Notes: generated from the letters alone by a model not told the origin. A stretch of DNA of 53,025 nt from Candidatus Ruminococcus avistercoris (GCA_019120315.1 DWVJ01000010.1:1-53025), one strand, 5' to 3'; positions 39,646 to 50,116 are shown, counted from the first letter of the stretch. Numbers and translations are program-made.

Positions 39646-39925
39646 GGACGCCGTGGACGGCCTGGGATCGGTGCTGATGGCGGCGATTTCCGGGATCTTC
39701 CTGCTGGCGGCTGCTGTGATTTCCTTTGTTCTGGCAGGGAAGGCAGGGACTTATGTGGGGATTTTCGGGCTGATGGGCATTCTGCTGTCGGTCATCGGAT
39801 TTATCACCGGCTTGATCAGTTTTGGAGAAAAAAAGAAAAATCATAGATTCAGTACGGCCGGATCGCTGGCAAACGGTTTGCTGGCGGTGTTTTGGCTGGC
39901 TTTGTTTTTGATAGGAGTGTCCTGA
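39608..39925 (+). CDS. DUF6142 family small membrane protein
   Basis: The 105-aa protein has three transmembrane helices (residues about 22-42, 48-70 and 85-103) and a basic cytoplasmic N-terminus. I recognise it as DUF6142, a family of unknown function widespread in Lachnospiraceae. It overlaps the VanZ gene by 38 bp in another frame and is followed within 3 bp by the HD hydrolase gene, suggesting one operon. Confidence 0.7.
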   Translation: MKKRYRYRLPLSEDAVDGLGSVLMAAISGIFLLAAAVISFVLAGKAGTYVGIFGLMGILLSVIGFITGLISFGEKKKNHRFSTAGSLANGLLAVFWLALFLIGVS

Positions 39926-39927
39926 AA

Positions 39928-40518
39928 ATGAATGAAAGACTGGAAAAACAAAAAAAATTTATCCTGGAGATCGATAAGGAAAAAAATATTTTCCGTCAGA
40001 CCCATCTGACCGGATATAAAAGGCAGGAAAACGATGCGGAGCATTCCTGGCATATGGCGCTGATGGCTTGTTTGCTCAGCGAATACGCCAATGAGGAGGT
40101 AGATTTGCTGCATGTGCTGCAGATGATTCTGGTACATGATCTGGTGGAGATCGATGCCGGAGATACGTATGCTTACGACGACGCCGGAAACGCAACCAAA
40201 CGGGAGCGGGAGGAAAAGGCCGCCGACCGGATCTTTTCCATCCTGCCGGAAGATCAGGCGAAAAAGATGCGGGATCTCTGGGAGGAGTTTGAGGCGGAAA
40301 AGACGCCGGAGTCGCTGTTCGCCCACGTAATGGACAATTTCCAGCCGCTGGCTTTAAACGATGCCAATGACGGCGGGGACTGGAAACGGAGAAACGTAAA
40401 AAAATCTCAGATTCTAAAAAGAAATGCCAGGACAAAAGAAGGATCAGAAGAAATCTGGAAATGTATGGAAGAAATCATTGACCGAAATGTGAAAAAGGGA
40501 AATATCATTGACGAATAG
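39928..40518 (+). CDS. HD-domain hydrolase (YfbR/HDDC2-like nucleotidase)
   Basis: The 196-aa protein has the metal-binding HD pattern AEHSWHMALMA (residues 36-46), VHDLVEIDAGD (68-78) and a later HVMDNFQPL with the last Asp. This arrangement is that of 5'-deoxynucleotidase YfbR and HDDC2. ATG at 39928 has TAGGAG 11 nt upstream. An earlier in-frame start lies inside the preceding gene. It may remove dNMPs or flavin-type phosphates. The exact substrate is unknown. Confidence 0.8.
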   Translation: MNERLEKQKKFILEIDKEKNIFRQTHLTGYKRQENDAEHSWHMALMACLLSEYANEEVDLLHVLQMILVHDLVEIDAGDTYAYDDAGNATKREREEKAADRIFSILPEDQAKKMRDLWEEFEAEKTPESLFAHVMDNFQPLALNDANDGGDWKRRNVKKSQILKRNARTKEGSEEIWKCMEEIIDRNVKKGNIIDE

Positions 40519-40529
40519 AGGTGACAGGA

Positions 40530-42578
40530 TTGAATGAAATATTAGAAGAGCGGTGGCAGCTGGCACGGGAACGGATTTTGGAGATTCCCACGGAGACACA
40601 GGTACCGGAGCCTTACCGTGATTACTTTATCCGTACGGCAAGGTTTCTTAGGCAGGTATTCGGAATCCTGGATATCCGCAAAAGCGGACAGTGGGATGCC
40701 CTGACCCTTAAAGAGCGTAGGGAATGGAATCAGGTGCTGTATGAAGACATTCTTCCCCAAAATTATCAGAACTCCTATGGAAATCCCCGGTATGCAAAGA
40801 CCATGCTGGGAAAGGATTTCGGGAAAGCGCTGAGCGCGCTGTACAGTCAGATCCGCGGCAGCATCGTCTTTGTATTTGAAGATAGACTGTGGGATCTTAC
40901 GGTGCTGGGCGAGCTTTTTCTGGAAATTTACGGGGAGTTTACTGCTGACGCGCTGCCGGAAGCAGAAAACCTGCATCATATTCTGTACAGTTATATCCGG
41001 GATTACTGCGATGACATGATGGAGTACCGGGTGAGGGAAATGGTCGATCCCAAACTTGATTTTGCCGTATCGATCATCATGGAGAAAGATCTGACGGATC
41101 TGCGGTATCTGTATGATTTCGGAGAATATATCTCTGATAACGAATATAAAACGGCGGAATTTCTAAACAGGCTTTCCCAGGAAGAGATCGACCGGATGGC
41201 ACAGACGTACACGGAAGGTTACCGGATGGGATTTGTCAATAACGGCATTGATCTTGGCAAAAAGAAGACGGTCAATATCCGCTATACGCTGGGATTTGAG
41301 CGGATGATTCGATCTGCCGTGCTGCAGTTTGAAAAGATGGGGCTTAAGCCGGTGATTTACCGCAGCGCCACCCATCTGATCAATAAACGGCAGCATCTGC
41401 GGATCGGATATTTCGGCGGGATTCCCAATCAGCAGTTTGATTATGATCACCGCAATGACGCTGCGTTATATCTTACGGAGGAAATGGTATCCAGAAAGCT
41501 GCGGGCGCTGCAAAATGGGTTTGAAAACTGCAAAGAGCTGGCAAATACCCACGCGGGTCCGGCTGTAATGGAAACCTTCGGGGAAACGCCATTTGTGCCA
41601 AAATCCGTTGACTGTGCGTATGAACTGACAGAAAAACAGCAGAAACTGGTGGTGCGGATGGACACCGAATCTTCCCAGATCACCAACCGGTATATCATAG
41701 GCGACGAGAGAAGCTTTACCATCATCGCCTGGCCGGTTCCGGAAATCGGAGAATCTTTTGAAGAGATTTTCCGTGAGACGATTAAGATCAATACGCTGGA
41801 CTACAAAAAGTATCAGAAGATCCAGCAGTGTATGATTGACGCGCTGGATGAGGGGACTGCGGTGCATATCAAAGGAAGCAACGGCAACCGGACGGATCTG
41901 ACTGTCTGCCTTATATCGCTTGCGGATCCGGCCAGACAGACGATTTTTGAGAACTGTGTGGCGGATGTGAATATTCCGGTGGGAGAAGTATTTACTTCTC
42001 CAAAACTGGCGGGAACCAGCGGCGTCCTCCATGTGACGAGAGTCTTTTTAAACGGACTGGAGTACCGGGATCTCTGGCTGCGGTTTGAAGACGGCATGAT
42101 CCGGGACTACGGCTGTGAAAATTTCTCCGGGGAGGAGGAAAACCGGGCATATATCCGGGAAAATGTGCTTCATCAGCATGACGGCCTTCCCATGGGGGAG
42201 TTTGCAGTCGGCACCAACACGACGGCTTATGTGATGGCAAAAAAATATCAGATTTCCCCCAGACTTCCCATTCTGATCGCGGAAAAAACCGGCCCCCATT
42301 TTGCCGTGGGGGATACTTGCTACAGCTGGGCGGAGGACAATCCGGTGTACAACCCTGACGGGAAGGAAGTGATTGCCAGGGATAATGAGGTGTCTGTCAG
42401 ACGCAGGGAAAATCCATCCGAAGCATATTTTGGATGTCACACCGATATCACCATTCCCTATGATGAACTGGAATATATCCGCATTCTGCGCCGGGACGGG
42501 CAAATCCTGCCGCTGATAGAGAAAGGGCGTTTCGTACTGCCGGGAACGGAGGAACTGAACGTTCCATTTAGCGGTTGA
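40530..42578 (+). CDS. M29-type aminopeptidase with a long N-terminal extension
   Basis: The C-terminal about 420 residues resemble M29 metallo-aminopeptidases: the metal-ligand motif NIPVGEVFTSPKLAGTSGVL, LHQHDGLPMGEFAVGTNT and a final FGCHTDITIP. Family members are normally about 370-410 aa. This one has about 250 additional N-terminal residues of mixed helices with no known domain that I can see. TTG at 40530 has AGAGGTG 6 nt upstream, preferred over GTG 40521 which has no site. Its stop codon lies inside the -35 box of the purE promoter. Confidence 0.75.
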   Translation: MNEILEERWQLARERILEIPTETQVPEPYRDYFIRTARFLRQVFGILDIRKSGQWDALTLKERREWNQVLYEDILPQNYQNSYGNPRYAKTMLGKDFGKALSALYSQIRGSIVFVFEDRLWDLTVLGELFLEIYGEFTADALPEAENLHHILYSYIRDYCDDMMEYRVREMVDPKLDFAVSIIMEKDLTDLRYLYDFGEYISDNEYKTAEFLNRLSQEEIDRMAQTYTEGYRMGFVNNGIDLGKKKTVNIRYTLGFERMIRSAVLQFEKMGLKPVIYRSATHLINKRQHLRIGYFGGIPNQQFDYDHRNDAALYLTEEMVSRKLRALQNGFENCKELANTHAGPAVMETFGETPFVPKSVDCAYELTEKQQKLVVRMDTESSQITNRYIIGDERSFTIIAWPVPEIGESFEEIFRETIKINTLDYKKYQKIQQCMIDALDEGTAVHIKGSNGNRTDLTVCLISLADPARQTIFENCVADVNIPVGEVFTSPKLAGTSGVLHVTRVFLNGLEYRDLWLRFEDGMIRDYGCENFSGEEENRAYIRENVLHQHDGLPMGEFAVGTNTTAYVMAKKYQISPRLPILIAEKTGPHFAVGDTCYSWAEDNPVYNPDGKEVIARDNEVSVRRRENPSEAYFGCHTDITIPYDELEYIRILRRDGQILPLIEKGRFVLPGTEELNVPFSG

Positions 42579-42604
42579 CAATGGACTTTGGGGTCTAGTA
42601 CAAT
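42575..42604 (+). promoter_or_regulatory. Promoter of the purE operon
   Basis: TTGACA (42575-42580) and TACAAT (42599-42604) are 18 bp apart. The -35 box contains the aminopeptidase stop codon. No purine riboswitch is seen in the short leader. Confidence 0.75.
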
Positions 42605-42652
42605 GAAAATTAATGAAAGATTTTGTAAAGCAGACAGGAAAAGGAGATAATT

Positions 42653-43159
42653 ATGGCAAAAGTAGGAATTGTGATGGGCAGCGATTCAGATATGCCGGTG
42701 ATGGCAAAAGCTGCCGATATCCTGGAAAAATTTGGAATTGACTATGAGATGACGATCATTTCGGCTCACAGAGAACCGGATGTATTCTTTGAATATGCGA
42801 AAACCGCGGAGGAAAAAGGCTTCAAGGTGATTATCGCCGGAGCGGGCATGGCAGCTCATCTGCCGGGTATGTGCGCCGCTATTTTCCCTATGCCAGTGAT
42901 TGGTATACCCATGCATACCACCTCGCTGGGCGGCCGTGATTCGCTGTACTCCATTGTGCAGATGCCATCCGGCATTCCCGTGGCCACGGTGGCGATCAAC
43001 GGGGGAGCCAACGCCGGTATCCTGGCGGCCAAGATCCTGGCCACATCGGATCCCGAACTGCTTCAGAAGGTAAAAGACTATGCGGCCGAACTGAAAGAAC
43101 AGGTATGTGCCAAGGATGCAAAACTCCAGGAAGTAGGCTATAAAAACTACACAAAATAG
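42653..43159 (+). CDS. purE: N5-carboxyaminoimidazole ribonucleotide mutase PurE
   Basis: Rearranges N5-CAIR to CAIR in IMP synthesis. The 168-aa protein has the class I signature GSDSDMPVM near the N-terminus, ISAHREPD and [18 protein letters not shown] lies 8 nt upstream of the ATG. It heads purE-purM-purN-purD. The remaining purine genes are outside the window. Confidence 0.95.
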   Translation: MAKVGIVMGSDSDMPVMAKAADILEKFGIDYEMTIISAHREPDVFFEYAKTAEEKGFKVIIAGAGMAAHLPGMCAAIFPMPVIGIPMHTTSLGGRDSLYSIVQMPSGIPVATVAINGGANAGILAAKILATSDPELLQKVKDYAAELKEQVCAKDAKLQEVGYKNYTK

Positions 43160-43172
43160 AAGGGATAAAGCG

Positions 43173-44201
43173 ATGATGGATTATAAGAAAGCCGGCGTGG
43201 ACATCGAAGCCGGATATCAATCAGTGGAACTGATGAAGGAACACATTCAGAAAACCATGCGCCAGGAGGTGCTGACCAATATCGGCGGATTTTCCGGCGC
43301 GTTTTCCATGGATGCTTTTAAAAACATGGAGCATCCTACTCTGGTTTCCGGAACGGACGGCGTTGGTACCAAGCTGAAACTGGCCTTTGTGATGGATAAA
43401 CACGATACGGTGGGAATCGACTGCGTGGCTATGTGCGTCAATGATATTGCCTGTGCGGGAGGCGAACCTCTGTTTTTCCTGGACTATATCGCCTGCGGTA
43501 AAAATACACCGGAGAAAATCGCTCAGATCGTAAAAGGCGTGGCAGAAGGCTGTGTCCAGTCCGGAGCGGCGCTGATCGGCGGCGAGACGGCGGAGATGCC
43601 GGGATTTTATCCGGAGGATGAGTACGATCTGGCCGGTTTTGCGGTAGGCGTGGTGGATGAGAAAGACCTGATCACGGGCAAAGACCTGCAGGAGGGCGAC
43701 ATTCTCATCGGCATGGCTTCCTCCGGCGTCCACAGCAACGGTTTTTCGCTGGTGCGAAAAATTTTTGATATCACAGAGGAATCTTTAAATACTTATTACG
43801 ATGAACTGGGGGCTACCCTGGGTGAGACACTGCTGGCGCCCACCAAGATATATGTGAAAGCCCTGAAGGGAATAAAAGCAGCCGGCGTGCAGATCAAAGC
43901 ATGCAGCCATATCACCGGCGGCGGTTTCTATGAGAACGTGCCCAGAATGTTAAAAGACGGCGTGCGCGCCGTCATCGAAAAGGACAGTTACCCGGTGCCG
44001 CCCATTTTCCGGATGATGGCAAAAAAAGGCCAGATCGAAGAAAAGATGATGTATAATACATACAACATGGGTATCGGCATGGTGGTGGCGGTATCACCGG
44101 CTGATGTGGAGACAACGATGAAAGCCATAGAGGCGGCAGGCGAGCAGCCATATCAGATCGGCCGCATCGAAAAAGGCGAAAAAGGAGTAACATTATGCTG
44201 A
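43173..44201 (+). CDS. purM: Phosphoribosylformylglycinamidine cyclo-ligase PurM
   Basis: ATP-dependent ring closure of FGAM to AIR. The 342-aa protein shows [41 protein letters not shown] and [13 protein letters not shown], all typical. It is 13 bp after purE and overlaps purN by 7 bp. Confidence 0.95.
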   Translation: MMDYKKAGVDIEAGYQSVELMKEHIQKTMRQEVLTNIGGFSGAFSMDAFKNMEHPTLVSGTDGVGTKLKLAFVMDKHDTVGIDCVAMCVNDIACAGGEPLFFLDYIACGKNTPEKIAQIVKGVAEGCVQSGAALIGGETAEMPGFYPEDEYDLAGFAVGVVDEKDLITGKDLQEGDILIGMASSGVHSNGFSLVRKIFDITEESLNTYYDELGATLGETLLAPTKIYVKALKGIKAAGVQIKACSHITGGGFYENVPRMLKDGVRAVIEKDSYPVPPIFRMMAKKGQIEEKMMYNTYNMGIGMVVAVSPADVETTMKAIEAAGEQPYQIGRIEKGEKGVTLC

Positions 44202-44821
44202 GAATAGCGGTGCTGGTTTCCGGCGGGGGGACGAACCTGCAGGCGATTATCGACGGCGTGGAGCAGGGAAAGATTACCAACACGGAAATATGCTGTGTCA
44301 TCAGCAATAATCCAGGCGCCTATGCACTAAAGCGGGCGGAAAAACATAAGATAGAAGGGGTATGTATTTCTCCTGCGGACTACAGGACGCGGGAGGAGTT
44401 TCACGATGCCCTGCTGAATAAACTTTTGGATCTGCAGGTGGATCTTATCGTGCTGGCAGGATGTCTGGTGGTGATTCCGCCGTCCATCGTGCGGGCGTTC
44501 CCGGGAAAGATCATCAATGTGCATCCGGCGCTGATCCCGTCTTTTTGCGGAACCGGCTATTATGGGCTGAAAGTTCATGAGGCTGTGCTAAAGCGCGGGG
44601 TAAAGGTGACGGGAGCCACGGTGCATTTCGTGGATGAGGGTACCGATACCGGGCCGATCATTCTGCAAAAAGCCGTGGAGGTCGAAGATGACGACACGCC
44701 CGAAATCCTGCAGAAGAGAGTGATGGAACAGGCGGAGTGGGTGATCATGCCAAGAGCCATTGACCTGATTGCCAATGACAGGCTGGTCATTGCCGACGGT
44801 GTGGTAAAGCAAAAGAAATAA
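44195..44821 (+). CDS. purN: Phosphoribosylglycinamide formyltransferase PurN
   Basis: Transfers the formyl group of 10-formyl-THF to GAR. The 208-aa protein carries [14 protein letters not shown] at its start, the catalytic [10 protein letters not shown], and THF-site residues in [20 protein letters not shown] precedes the ATG inside purM. Confidence 0.95.
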   Translation: MLRIAVLVSGGGTNLQAIIDGVEQGKITNTEICCVISNNPGAYALKRAEKHKIEGVCISPADYRTREEFHDALLNKLLDLQVDLIVLAGCLVVIPPSIVRAFPGKIINVHPALIPSFCGTGYYGLKVHEAVLKRGVKVTGATVHFVDEGTDTGPIILQKAVEVEDDDTPEILQKRVMEQAEWVIMPRAIDLIANDRLVIADGVVKQKK

Positions 44822-44834
44822 AGGAGACATTTCG

Positions 44835-46106
44835 ATGAAAGTTCTGATAGTTGGAAGCGGCGGAAGAGAGCACGCCATTGCATGGAAGGTTGCCCAGAGT
44901 CCCAGAGCGGAAGAGATATACTGCGCACCCGGCAATGCGGGAATCGAAGAGTATGCGCAGTGTGTGGACATCGGCGCCATGGAATTTGAAAAATTGGCTG
45001 ATTTTGCCCAAGAAAAGGGAATCGATCTGACCATCATCGGCATGGATGATCCGCTGGTGGGCGGTATTGTGGATGTGTTCGAAGATCGGGGACTGCGCGT
45101 ATTCGGGCCGCGTAAAAACGCGGCGATCCTGGAAGGCTCCAAAGCGTTCTCCAAGGATCTGATGAAAAAATATGGTATCCCCACGGCGGCGTATGAAAAT
45201 TTCGACGACCCCCAAAAAGCCCTGGCTTATCTGGAGACGGCTAGATTTCCCATTGTGCTGAAAGCCGATGGACTGGCGCTGGGCAAAGGCGTTCTGATCT
45301 GCAATACGCTGCAGGAGGCCCAGGAGGGCGTGCGCTCCATCATGATGGATAAGAAGTTCGGCTCCGCGGGAAATACCATGGTGATCGAAGAGTTCATGAC
45401 GGGACGGGAAGTGTCTGTGCTTTCCTACGTGGATGGAAAAACCATAAAAACCATGACTTCCGCCCAGGATCATAAAAGGGCCCAGGACGGAGACCAGGGA
45501 TTGAACACCGGGGGCATGGGTACTTTTTCGCCCAGTCCCTTCTATACAAAAGAGGTGGATGAGTTCTGCAAGAGCCACATTTATCAGGCAACGGTGGATG
45601 CCATGGCCAAAGAAGGAAGAGAGTTTAAAGGAATTATTTTCTTTGGGCTGATGCTGACAAAGGATGGCCCCCGCGTGCTGGAATATAATGCCCGGTTTGG
45701 TGATCCGGAGGCTCAGGTAGTGCTCCCCAGAATGAAAAATGACATTCTGGAGGTGATGGAAGCCTGTGTCGACGGCACGTTGGATCAGGTGGATCTGCAG
45801 TTCGAAGACAATGCCGCCGTCTGCGTGGTACTGGCCTCCGATGGATATCCGGTATCTTACGAAAAGGGATATGTGATCCGCGGACTGGAAAATTTTAAAG
45901 ATAAAGACGGTTATTATGTGTTCCATGCAGGAACAAAGAAGACAGACAAAGGTATTGTCACCAACGGCGGGCGCGTGCTTGGGGTAACTGCCAAAGGAAA
46001 AGACCTGAAAGAGGCGCGGGCCAATGCTTATGAGGCTGTGAAACTGGTGGAGTTTGATAATAAATATTATCGTCACGACATCGGCAAAGCCATCGACGAG
46101 GCATAA
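44835..46106 (+). CDS. purD: Phosphoribosylamine-glycine ligase PurD
   Basis: ATP-grasp enzyme joining glycine to phosphoribosylamine. The 423-aa protein has VGSGGREHAIAWK at the start, KADGLALGKGV and EYNARFGDPEAQVVLPR in the ATP-grasp core. AAAGGAG lies 9 nt upstream. It ends 25 bp before the cysteine synthase gene, which is likely read through. Confidence 0.95.
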   Translation: MKVLIVGSGGREHAIAWKVAQSPRAEEIYCAPGNAGIEEYAQCVDIGAMEFEKLADFAQEKGIDLTIIGMDDPLVGGIVDVFEDRGLRVFGPRKNAAILEGSKAFSKDLMKKYGIPTAAYENFDDPQKALAYLETARFPIVLKADGLALGKGVLICNTLQEAQEGVRSIMMDKKFGSAGNTMVIEEFMTGREVSVLSYVDGKTIKTMTSAQDHKRAQDGDQGLNTGGMGTFSPSPFYTKEVDEFCKSHIYQATVDAMAKEGREFKGIIFFGLMLTKDGPRVLEYNARFGDPEAQVVLPRMKNDILEVMEACVDGTLDQVDLQFEDNAAVCVVLASDGYPVSYEKGYVIRGLENFKDKDGYYVFHAGTKKTDKGIVTNGGRVLGVTAKGKDLKEARANAYEAVKLVEFDNKYYRHDIGKAIDEA

Positions 46107-46131
46107 TTTTGTTGCAGAAAGGTTACTGAAA

Positions 46132-47067
46132 ATGATTTACAATAATGTTTTGGAAGCGGTAGGCCACACACCGATGATCCGACTGAACCGGATGAACAGT
46201 CCGCAGAGCGCAGAAGTACTGGTGAAATTTGAAGGGCTGAATGTGGGAGGTTCCATAAAAACGCGGACCGCTCTCAATATGATCGAGGATGCAGAGAAAA
46301 AGGGGATTATCACAAAGGATACGATTATCGTGGAGCCCACCAGCGGCAATCAGGGGATTGGCTTGGCGCTGATCGGGGCGGTGAAAGGATATAAAACCGT
46401 GATCATCATGCCGGATTCGGTCAGTGAGGAGCGAAGGAAACTGGTGCAGCATTACGGTGCGGAAGTGAAGCTGATCCATGATGCGGGCAATATCGGAGAG
46501 TGTATCGATGAGTGTCTGCAGACAGCTCTGACCATGGCGCGGGAAAATCCGAACGTCTATGTACCCCAGCAGTTTGAGAACCCGGCCAATCCCATGGTGC
46601 ATCGCCATCATACGGGGCTGGAGATCCTGGAGCAGGTGGCAGGGCCGATCCATGGGTTTTGTTCCGGCATTGGTACCGGCGGCACCATCACCGGCATCGG
46701 GGAAGTGTTAAAAGCGCTGAATCCGGATATCACCATCTGGGCTGTGGAGCCGGAGAATGCGGCCATTCTGGCCGGCGGCACCATCGGTACCCATCTGCAG
46801 ATGGGGATCGGAGACGGCCTGATTCCGGATATCCTCAACCGGGAGATTTACGATGATATTTATGTGGTGACAGATGAGGAGGCGATCCAGACAGCCAAAG
46901 ACCTGGCCAGGAAAGAAGGCCTGATGTGCGGTATTTCCAGCGGCACCAATGTTGCGGCGGCGCTGAAGCTGGCGAAAAAACTGGGAAAAGGGAAAACCGT
47001 TGTGACGGTGCTGCCGGATACGGCGGAGCGGTACTTTTCCACTCCTTTATTTGAACAGGAATCCTGA
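46132..47067 (+). CDS. cysK: PLP-dependent cysteine synthase family protein
   Basis: Beta-replacement enzyme of the O-acetylserine sulfhydrylase type. In the 311-aa protein the PLP Lys lies in GGSIKTRTALNMIE (near residue 43) and the phosphate cup in GTGGTITGIGEVL. The asparagine loop reads PTSGNQGIGLA instead of the usual PTSGNTGIGLA, so the substrate Thr is replaced by Gln. The enzyme may prefer another acceptor or donor. ATG at 46132 lies 11 nt after AAAGG. An in-frame extension overlaps purD and is rejected. It appears to be the last gene of the purine operon. Confidence 0.82.
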   Translation: MIYNNVLEAVGHTPMIRLNRMNSPQSAEVLVKFEGLNVGGSIKTRTALNMIEDAEKKGIITKDTIIVEPTSGNQGIGLALIGAVKGYKTVIIMPDSVSEERRKLVQHYGAEVKLIHDAGNIGECIDECLQTALTMARENPNVYVPQQFENPANPMVHRHHTGLEILEQVAGPIHGFCSGIGTGGTITGIGEVLKALNPDITIWAVEPENAAILAGGTIGTHLQMGIGDGLIPDILNREIYDDIYVVTDEEAIQTAKDLARKEGLMCGISSGTNVAAALKLAKKLGKGKTVVTVLPDTAERYFSTPLFEQES

Positions 47068-47075
47068 CATTTTTT

Positions 47076-47116
47076 ATGCTCGACAGGAAAATCCATCCCT
47101 GTCGGGCATTTTTTTC
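47076..47116 (+). terminator. Terminator of the purine operon
   Basis: ATGCTCGACAGG pairs with CCTGTCGGGCAT (one G-U pair), followed by a T run from 47110. Confidence 0.9.
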
Positions 47117-47126
47117 TTGAAATTTA

Positions 47127-47156
47127 ATGACAATTGTTATAAGATATGTATAACAA
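47127..47156 (+). promoter_or_regulatory. Promoter and palindromic operator of the gntR-clpC unit
   Basis: ATGACA (47127-47132) and TATAAC (47149-47154) are 16 bp apart. A perfect inverted repeat TTGTTAT and ATAACAA (47134-47140 and 47150-47156) covers the spacer and -10. This is the typical placement of an autoregulatory GntR-type operator. Confidence 0.6.
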
Positions 47157-47179
47157 AAGAGAGAAAGCAAGGTGATATG

Positions 47180-47557
47180 ATGCTGGTAGAATTAATTCAT
47201 ATTGACTTTAACAGCGACGAGGCGATTTACATGCAGCTTCGGAATCAGATCATTCTTGGAATTGCCACTTCCAAGATTCGGGAAGGCGAGACGCTGCCTT
47301 CCGTACGCCAGCTGGCGGATATTATCGGCATCAACATGCATACTGTAAATAAAGCGTATGCCGTGCTGAAACAGGACGGTTTCGTCAGTATCGACCGCAG
47401 AAAAGGGGCGGTGATCTGTATTGACGCGGATAAGATTCTGGCTTTGCGGGAGCTGAAAGACGAGCTGCGAGTGGCTCTCGCCAAAGGCTGGTGTAAGAAT
47501 ATATCAAAAGAAGAGATACATGCGTTGATTGATGAAATATTTGAAGAATATTGTTAA
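47180..47557 (+). CDS. GntR family regulator, YtrA subfamily
   Basis: The 125-aa protein has an N-terminal winged helix (EAIYMQLRNQIILGIATSKI and LPSVRQLADIIGINMHTVNK) and only a short helical C-terminal tail. That is the mark of the YtrA subfamily, which usually represses its own operon. ATG at 47180 is 5 nt after AAGGTG. An upstream extension crosses the terminator and is rejected. It lies 17 bp before clpC, where other Firmicutes carry ctsR-mcsA-mcsB. Confidence 0.85.
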   Translation: MLVELIHIDFNSDEAIYMQLRNQIILGIATSKIREGETLPSVRQLADIIGINMHTVNKAYAVLKQDGFVSIDRRKGAVICIDADKILALRELKDELRVALAKGWCKNISKEEIHALIDEIFEEYC

Positions 47558-47574
47558 ATCTGGAGGAAATTATT

Positions 47575-50025
47575 ATGAGAAAATATACAGAGCAGGCACA
47601 GGCCGCCCTGCGTATTGCAAAGGAGGCCGCCAGGGAGATGCAGCAGAACTATGTGGGTACAGAGCATCTGCTGCTGGGATTGGTGAAAGAGGAAAACGGA
47701 ACGGCCGGCCGAGTGCTGGCGGAGATGGGTGTGGAGGAGTCCGCCCTTCGCAGCTATATCGACAAATTTATTTCCGCCCAGGGCAATTTGGCCGTGGATT
47801 CTCCGGTGGAATTTTCCAAGCGGGCTGAGCAGGTGCTGGAAAACGCCGGGTATGAGATGGAGTATTTCCACGAGGAGGAGATCGGAACGGAACATATTCT
47901 GATTGCCATGATCCGGGAGACGGAATGTGTGGGGATCCGGCTGCTGCATACCATGGGGATCAATCTGCAGAAATTGTATGCGGAGGTGCGGATCGCCATG
48001 GGGGCCGATCAGGTACAGATCAAAGAAGAACTGGAACAGATGAAGCCTTCCAAAGACAAGAAAGGCACGGCGACGCCCACGCTGGATCAGTACAGCCGCG
48101 ATCTGACAGAGATGGCCCGCGCAGGTCAGCTGGATCCGGTGGTGGGACGCGACCATGAGATGAACCGGATCTTGCGTATTTTAAGCAGACGGACGAAAAA
48201 CAATCCCTGTCTGATCGGAGAGCCGGGGGTGGGTAAGACGGCCATCGCGGAAGGACTGGCTCAGAAAATCGTAAACGGCGAGGTCCCGGATCAGATGAAG
48301 GGGAAACGGGTGGTGGTACTGGATCTGTCCGGTATGGTCGCCGGTTCCAAATACAGGGGCGAGTTTGAAGAGCGGATTAAGAATGTGGTGCGGGAGGTTT
48401 CCGCAAACAAAAATATCCTGCTGTTTATCGATGAGATTCATACAATCATTGGAGCAGGCGGCGCGGAAGGCGCGCTGGACGCTTCCAATATTTTGAAGCC
48501 CTCCCTCTCCAGAGGGGAAATCCAGCTGATTGGCGCCACTACCATCGAAGAATACCGGAAATACATTGAAAAAGATGCGGCGCTGGAGAGAAGATTCCAG
48601 CCGGTGATGGTGGAAGAACCGACTCCGGAGGAGGCGTTGGAGATCTTGAAGGGACTTCGCCCCTATTATGAAAAACACCATGGCGTTCAAATCGAGGACG
48701 AGGCGCTGCAGGCAGCGGTTTCCATGTCTGTGCGGTATATCAACGACCGTTTTTTGCCGGACAAAGCGATCGACCTGATCGACGAGGCGGCATCCAAGGT
48801 GCAGCTGTCAGGGTTTACCGGAAAGAGCAGACAGCCGGAATGTGAGCGGGAGCTGGCGGAGGTGATGCGCCGCAAGGAAGAAGCGGTAAAAGCCGGGGAT
48901 ATGGATCTGGCCAGGGAACTGCACCGGGAACAGGCGAAGCTGGAGGAAAAATGCAGGGCGGAAAAAGAACGGGCCGGGAAGAGCAGGAAAAAGCAGAACC
49001 GCAGCGTGACAGAAGAAGCGGTGGCAGATATTGTTTCCGGATGGACGAAGATACCGGTCTCCCAGCTGCAGGAGGAAGAGACGAAACGGCTGGCAAGGCT
49101 GGAGAGCGTGCTGCATAAGCGGGTTGTGGGACAGGAAGAAGCCGTGGCAGCGGTGGCAAAGGCCATCAAACGTGGCAGAGTGGGACTGAAGGATCCCAAC
49201 CGTCCCATCGGATCGTTTCTGTTTCTGGGACCCACCGGCGTGGGAAAAACAGAACTTTCCAAAGCACTGGCCGAGGCGGTTTTCGGGACGGAGCAGGCCA
49301 TGATCCGGGTCGATATGTCCGAATACATGGAGAAACACAGCGTGTCCAAACTGATCGGCTCACCGCCGGGATACGTGGGATATGAGGAGGGCGGACAGCT
49401 CAGCGAGAAAGTGCGCCGTAATCCCTACAGCGTGCTGCTGTTTGATGAAATTGAAAAAGCCCATCCGGATGTATTCAATATCCTGCTGCAGGTACTGGAT
49501 GACGGCCATATCACCGATGCCCAGGGGCGGAAGGTGGATTTTAAACAGACCTGTATTATTATGACCTCCAATGCGGGAGCGCAGGCGATCATAGAGCCGA
49601 AGCGTCTGGGATTCAATTCCGGCAGCGATGAAAAGAGAGATTATGAATACATGAAGTCCGGCGTGATGGAGGAAGTGAAGCGGATTTTCCGGCCGGAATT
49701 TCTGAACCGGATCGACGACATCATCGTCTTCCATGCGCTGACCAAAGAAAATATCCGTCAGATCGTGACGATCCTTTTGAAAAATCTGCAGAAGAGATGC
49801 CAGGAACAGATGAATATCACGCTGAAAATCCGGACGTCTGTAAAGGATTACCTGGCGGAAGAAGGATACGACAGCAAGTATGGAGCGCGGCCGCTGAAAC
49901 GGGCGATTCAAAGCAAGATCGAGGACGCCATGGCTGAAGAAATTCTCATGGGACATATCAAAGCCGGAGATACCGTCAGTGTGGGAATGTATAAAAAAGA
50001 TGTTAAATTTTATGTATCTGACTAG
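47575..50025 (+). CDS. clpC: ATP-dependent Clp protease ATPase subunit ClpC
   Basis: Hexameric AAA+ unfoldase that feeds proteins to ClpP. The 816-aa protein has two Clp_N repeats (1-140), Walker A1 GEPGVGKTA, the first Walker [10 protein letters not shown], and a UVR-like segment (about residues 420-455). Walker A2 GPTGVGKTE and [10 protein letters not shown] follow, then a ClpB_D2-small end. GGAGG precedes ATG 47575. The adaptor/kinase genes mcsA and mcsB and the repressor gene ctsR are absent here, so its regulation is probably by the preceding GntR-type protein. Confidence 0.95.
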   Translation: MRKYTEQAQAALRIAKEAAREMQQNYVGTEHLLLGLVKEENGTAGRVLAEMGVEESALRSYIDKFISAQGNLAVDSPVEFSKRAEQVLENAGYEMEYFHEEEIGTEHILIAMIRETECVGIRLLHTMGINLQKLYAEVRIAMGADQVQIKEELEQMKPSKDKKGTATPTLDQYSRDLTEMARAGQLDPVVGRDHEMNRILRILSRRTKNNPCLIGEPGVGKTAIAEGLAQKIVNGEVPDQMKGKRVVVLDLSGMVAGSKYRGEFEERIKNVVREVSANKNILLFIDEIHTIIGAGGAEGALDASNILKPSLSRGEIQLIGATTIEEYRKYIEKDAALERRFQPVMVEEPTPEEALEILKGLRPYYEKHHGVQIEDEALQAAVSMSVRYINDRFLPDKAIDLIDEAASKVQLSGFTGKSRQPECERELAEVMRRKEEAVKAGDMDLARELHREQAKLEEKCRAEKERAGKSRKKQNRSVTEEAVADIVSGWTKIPVSQLQEEETKRLARLESVLHKRVVGQEEAVAAVAKAIKRGRVGLKDPNRPIGSFLFLGPTGVGKTELSKALAEAVFGTEQAMIRVDMSEYMEKHSVSKLIGSPPGYVGYEEGGQLSEKVRRNPYSVLLFDEIEKAHPDVFNILLQVLDDGHITDAQGRKVDFKQTCIIMTSNAGAQAIIEPKRLGFNSGSDEKRDYEYMKSGVMEEVKRIFRPEFLNRIDDIIVFHALTKENIRQIVTILLKNLQKRCQEQMNITLKIRTSVKDYLAEEGYDSKYGARPLKRAIQSKIEDAMAEEILMGHIKAGDTVSVGMYKKDVKFYVSD

Positions 50026-50116
50026 CATAAAGACAGCATTTATTATATAATACAAGAGAACCAGATGATAAGCGTTCGTGATAATATACAACAGACTAGA
50101 TTCCAGGAGGACGATT

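Noticed and set aside
42605-42652. Purine riboswitch before purE
   Set aside because: The leader is only about 40 nt, too short for the aptamer.
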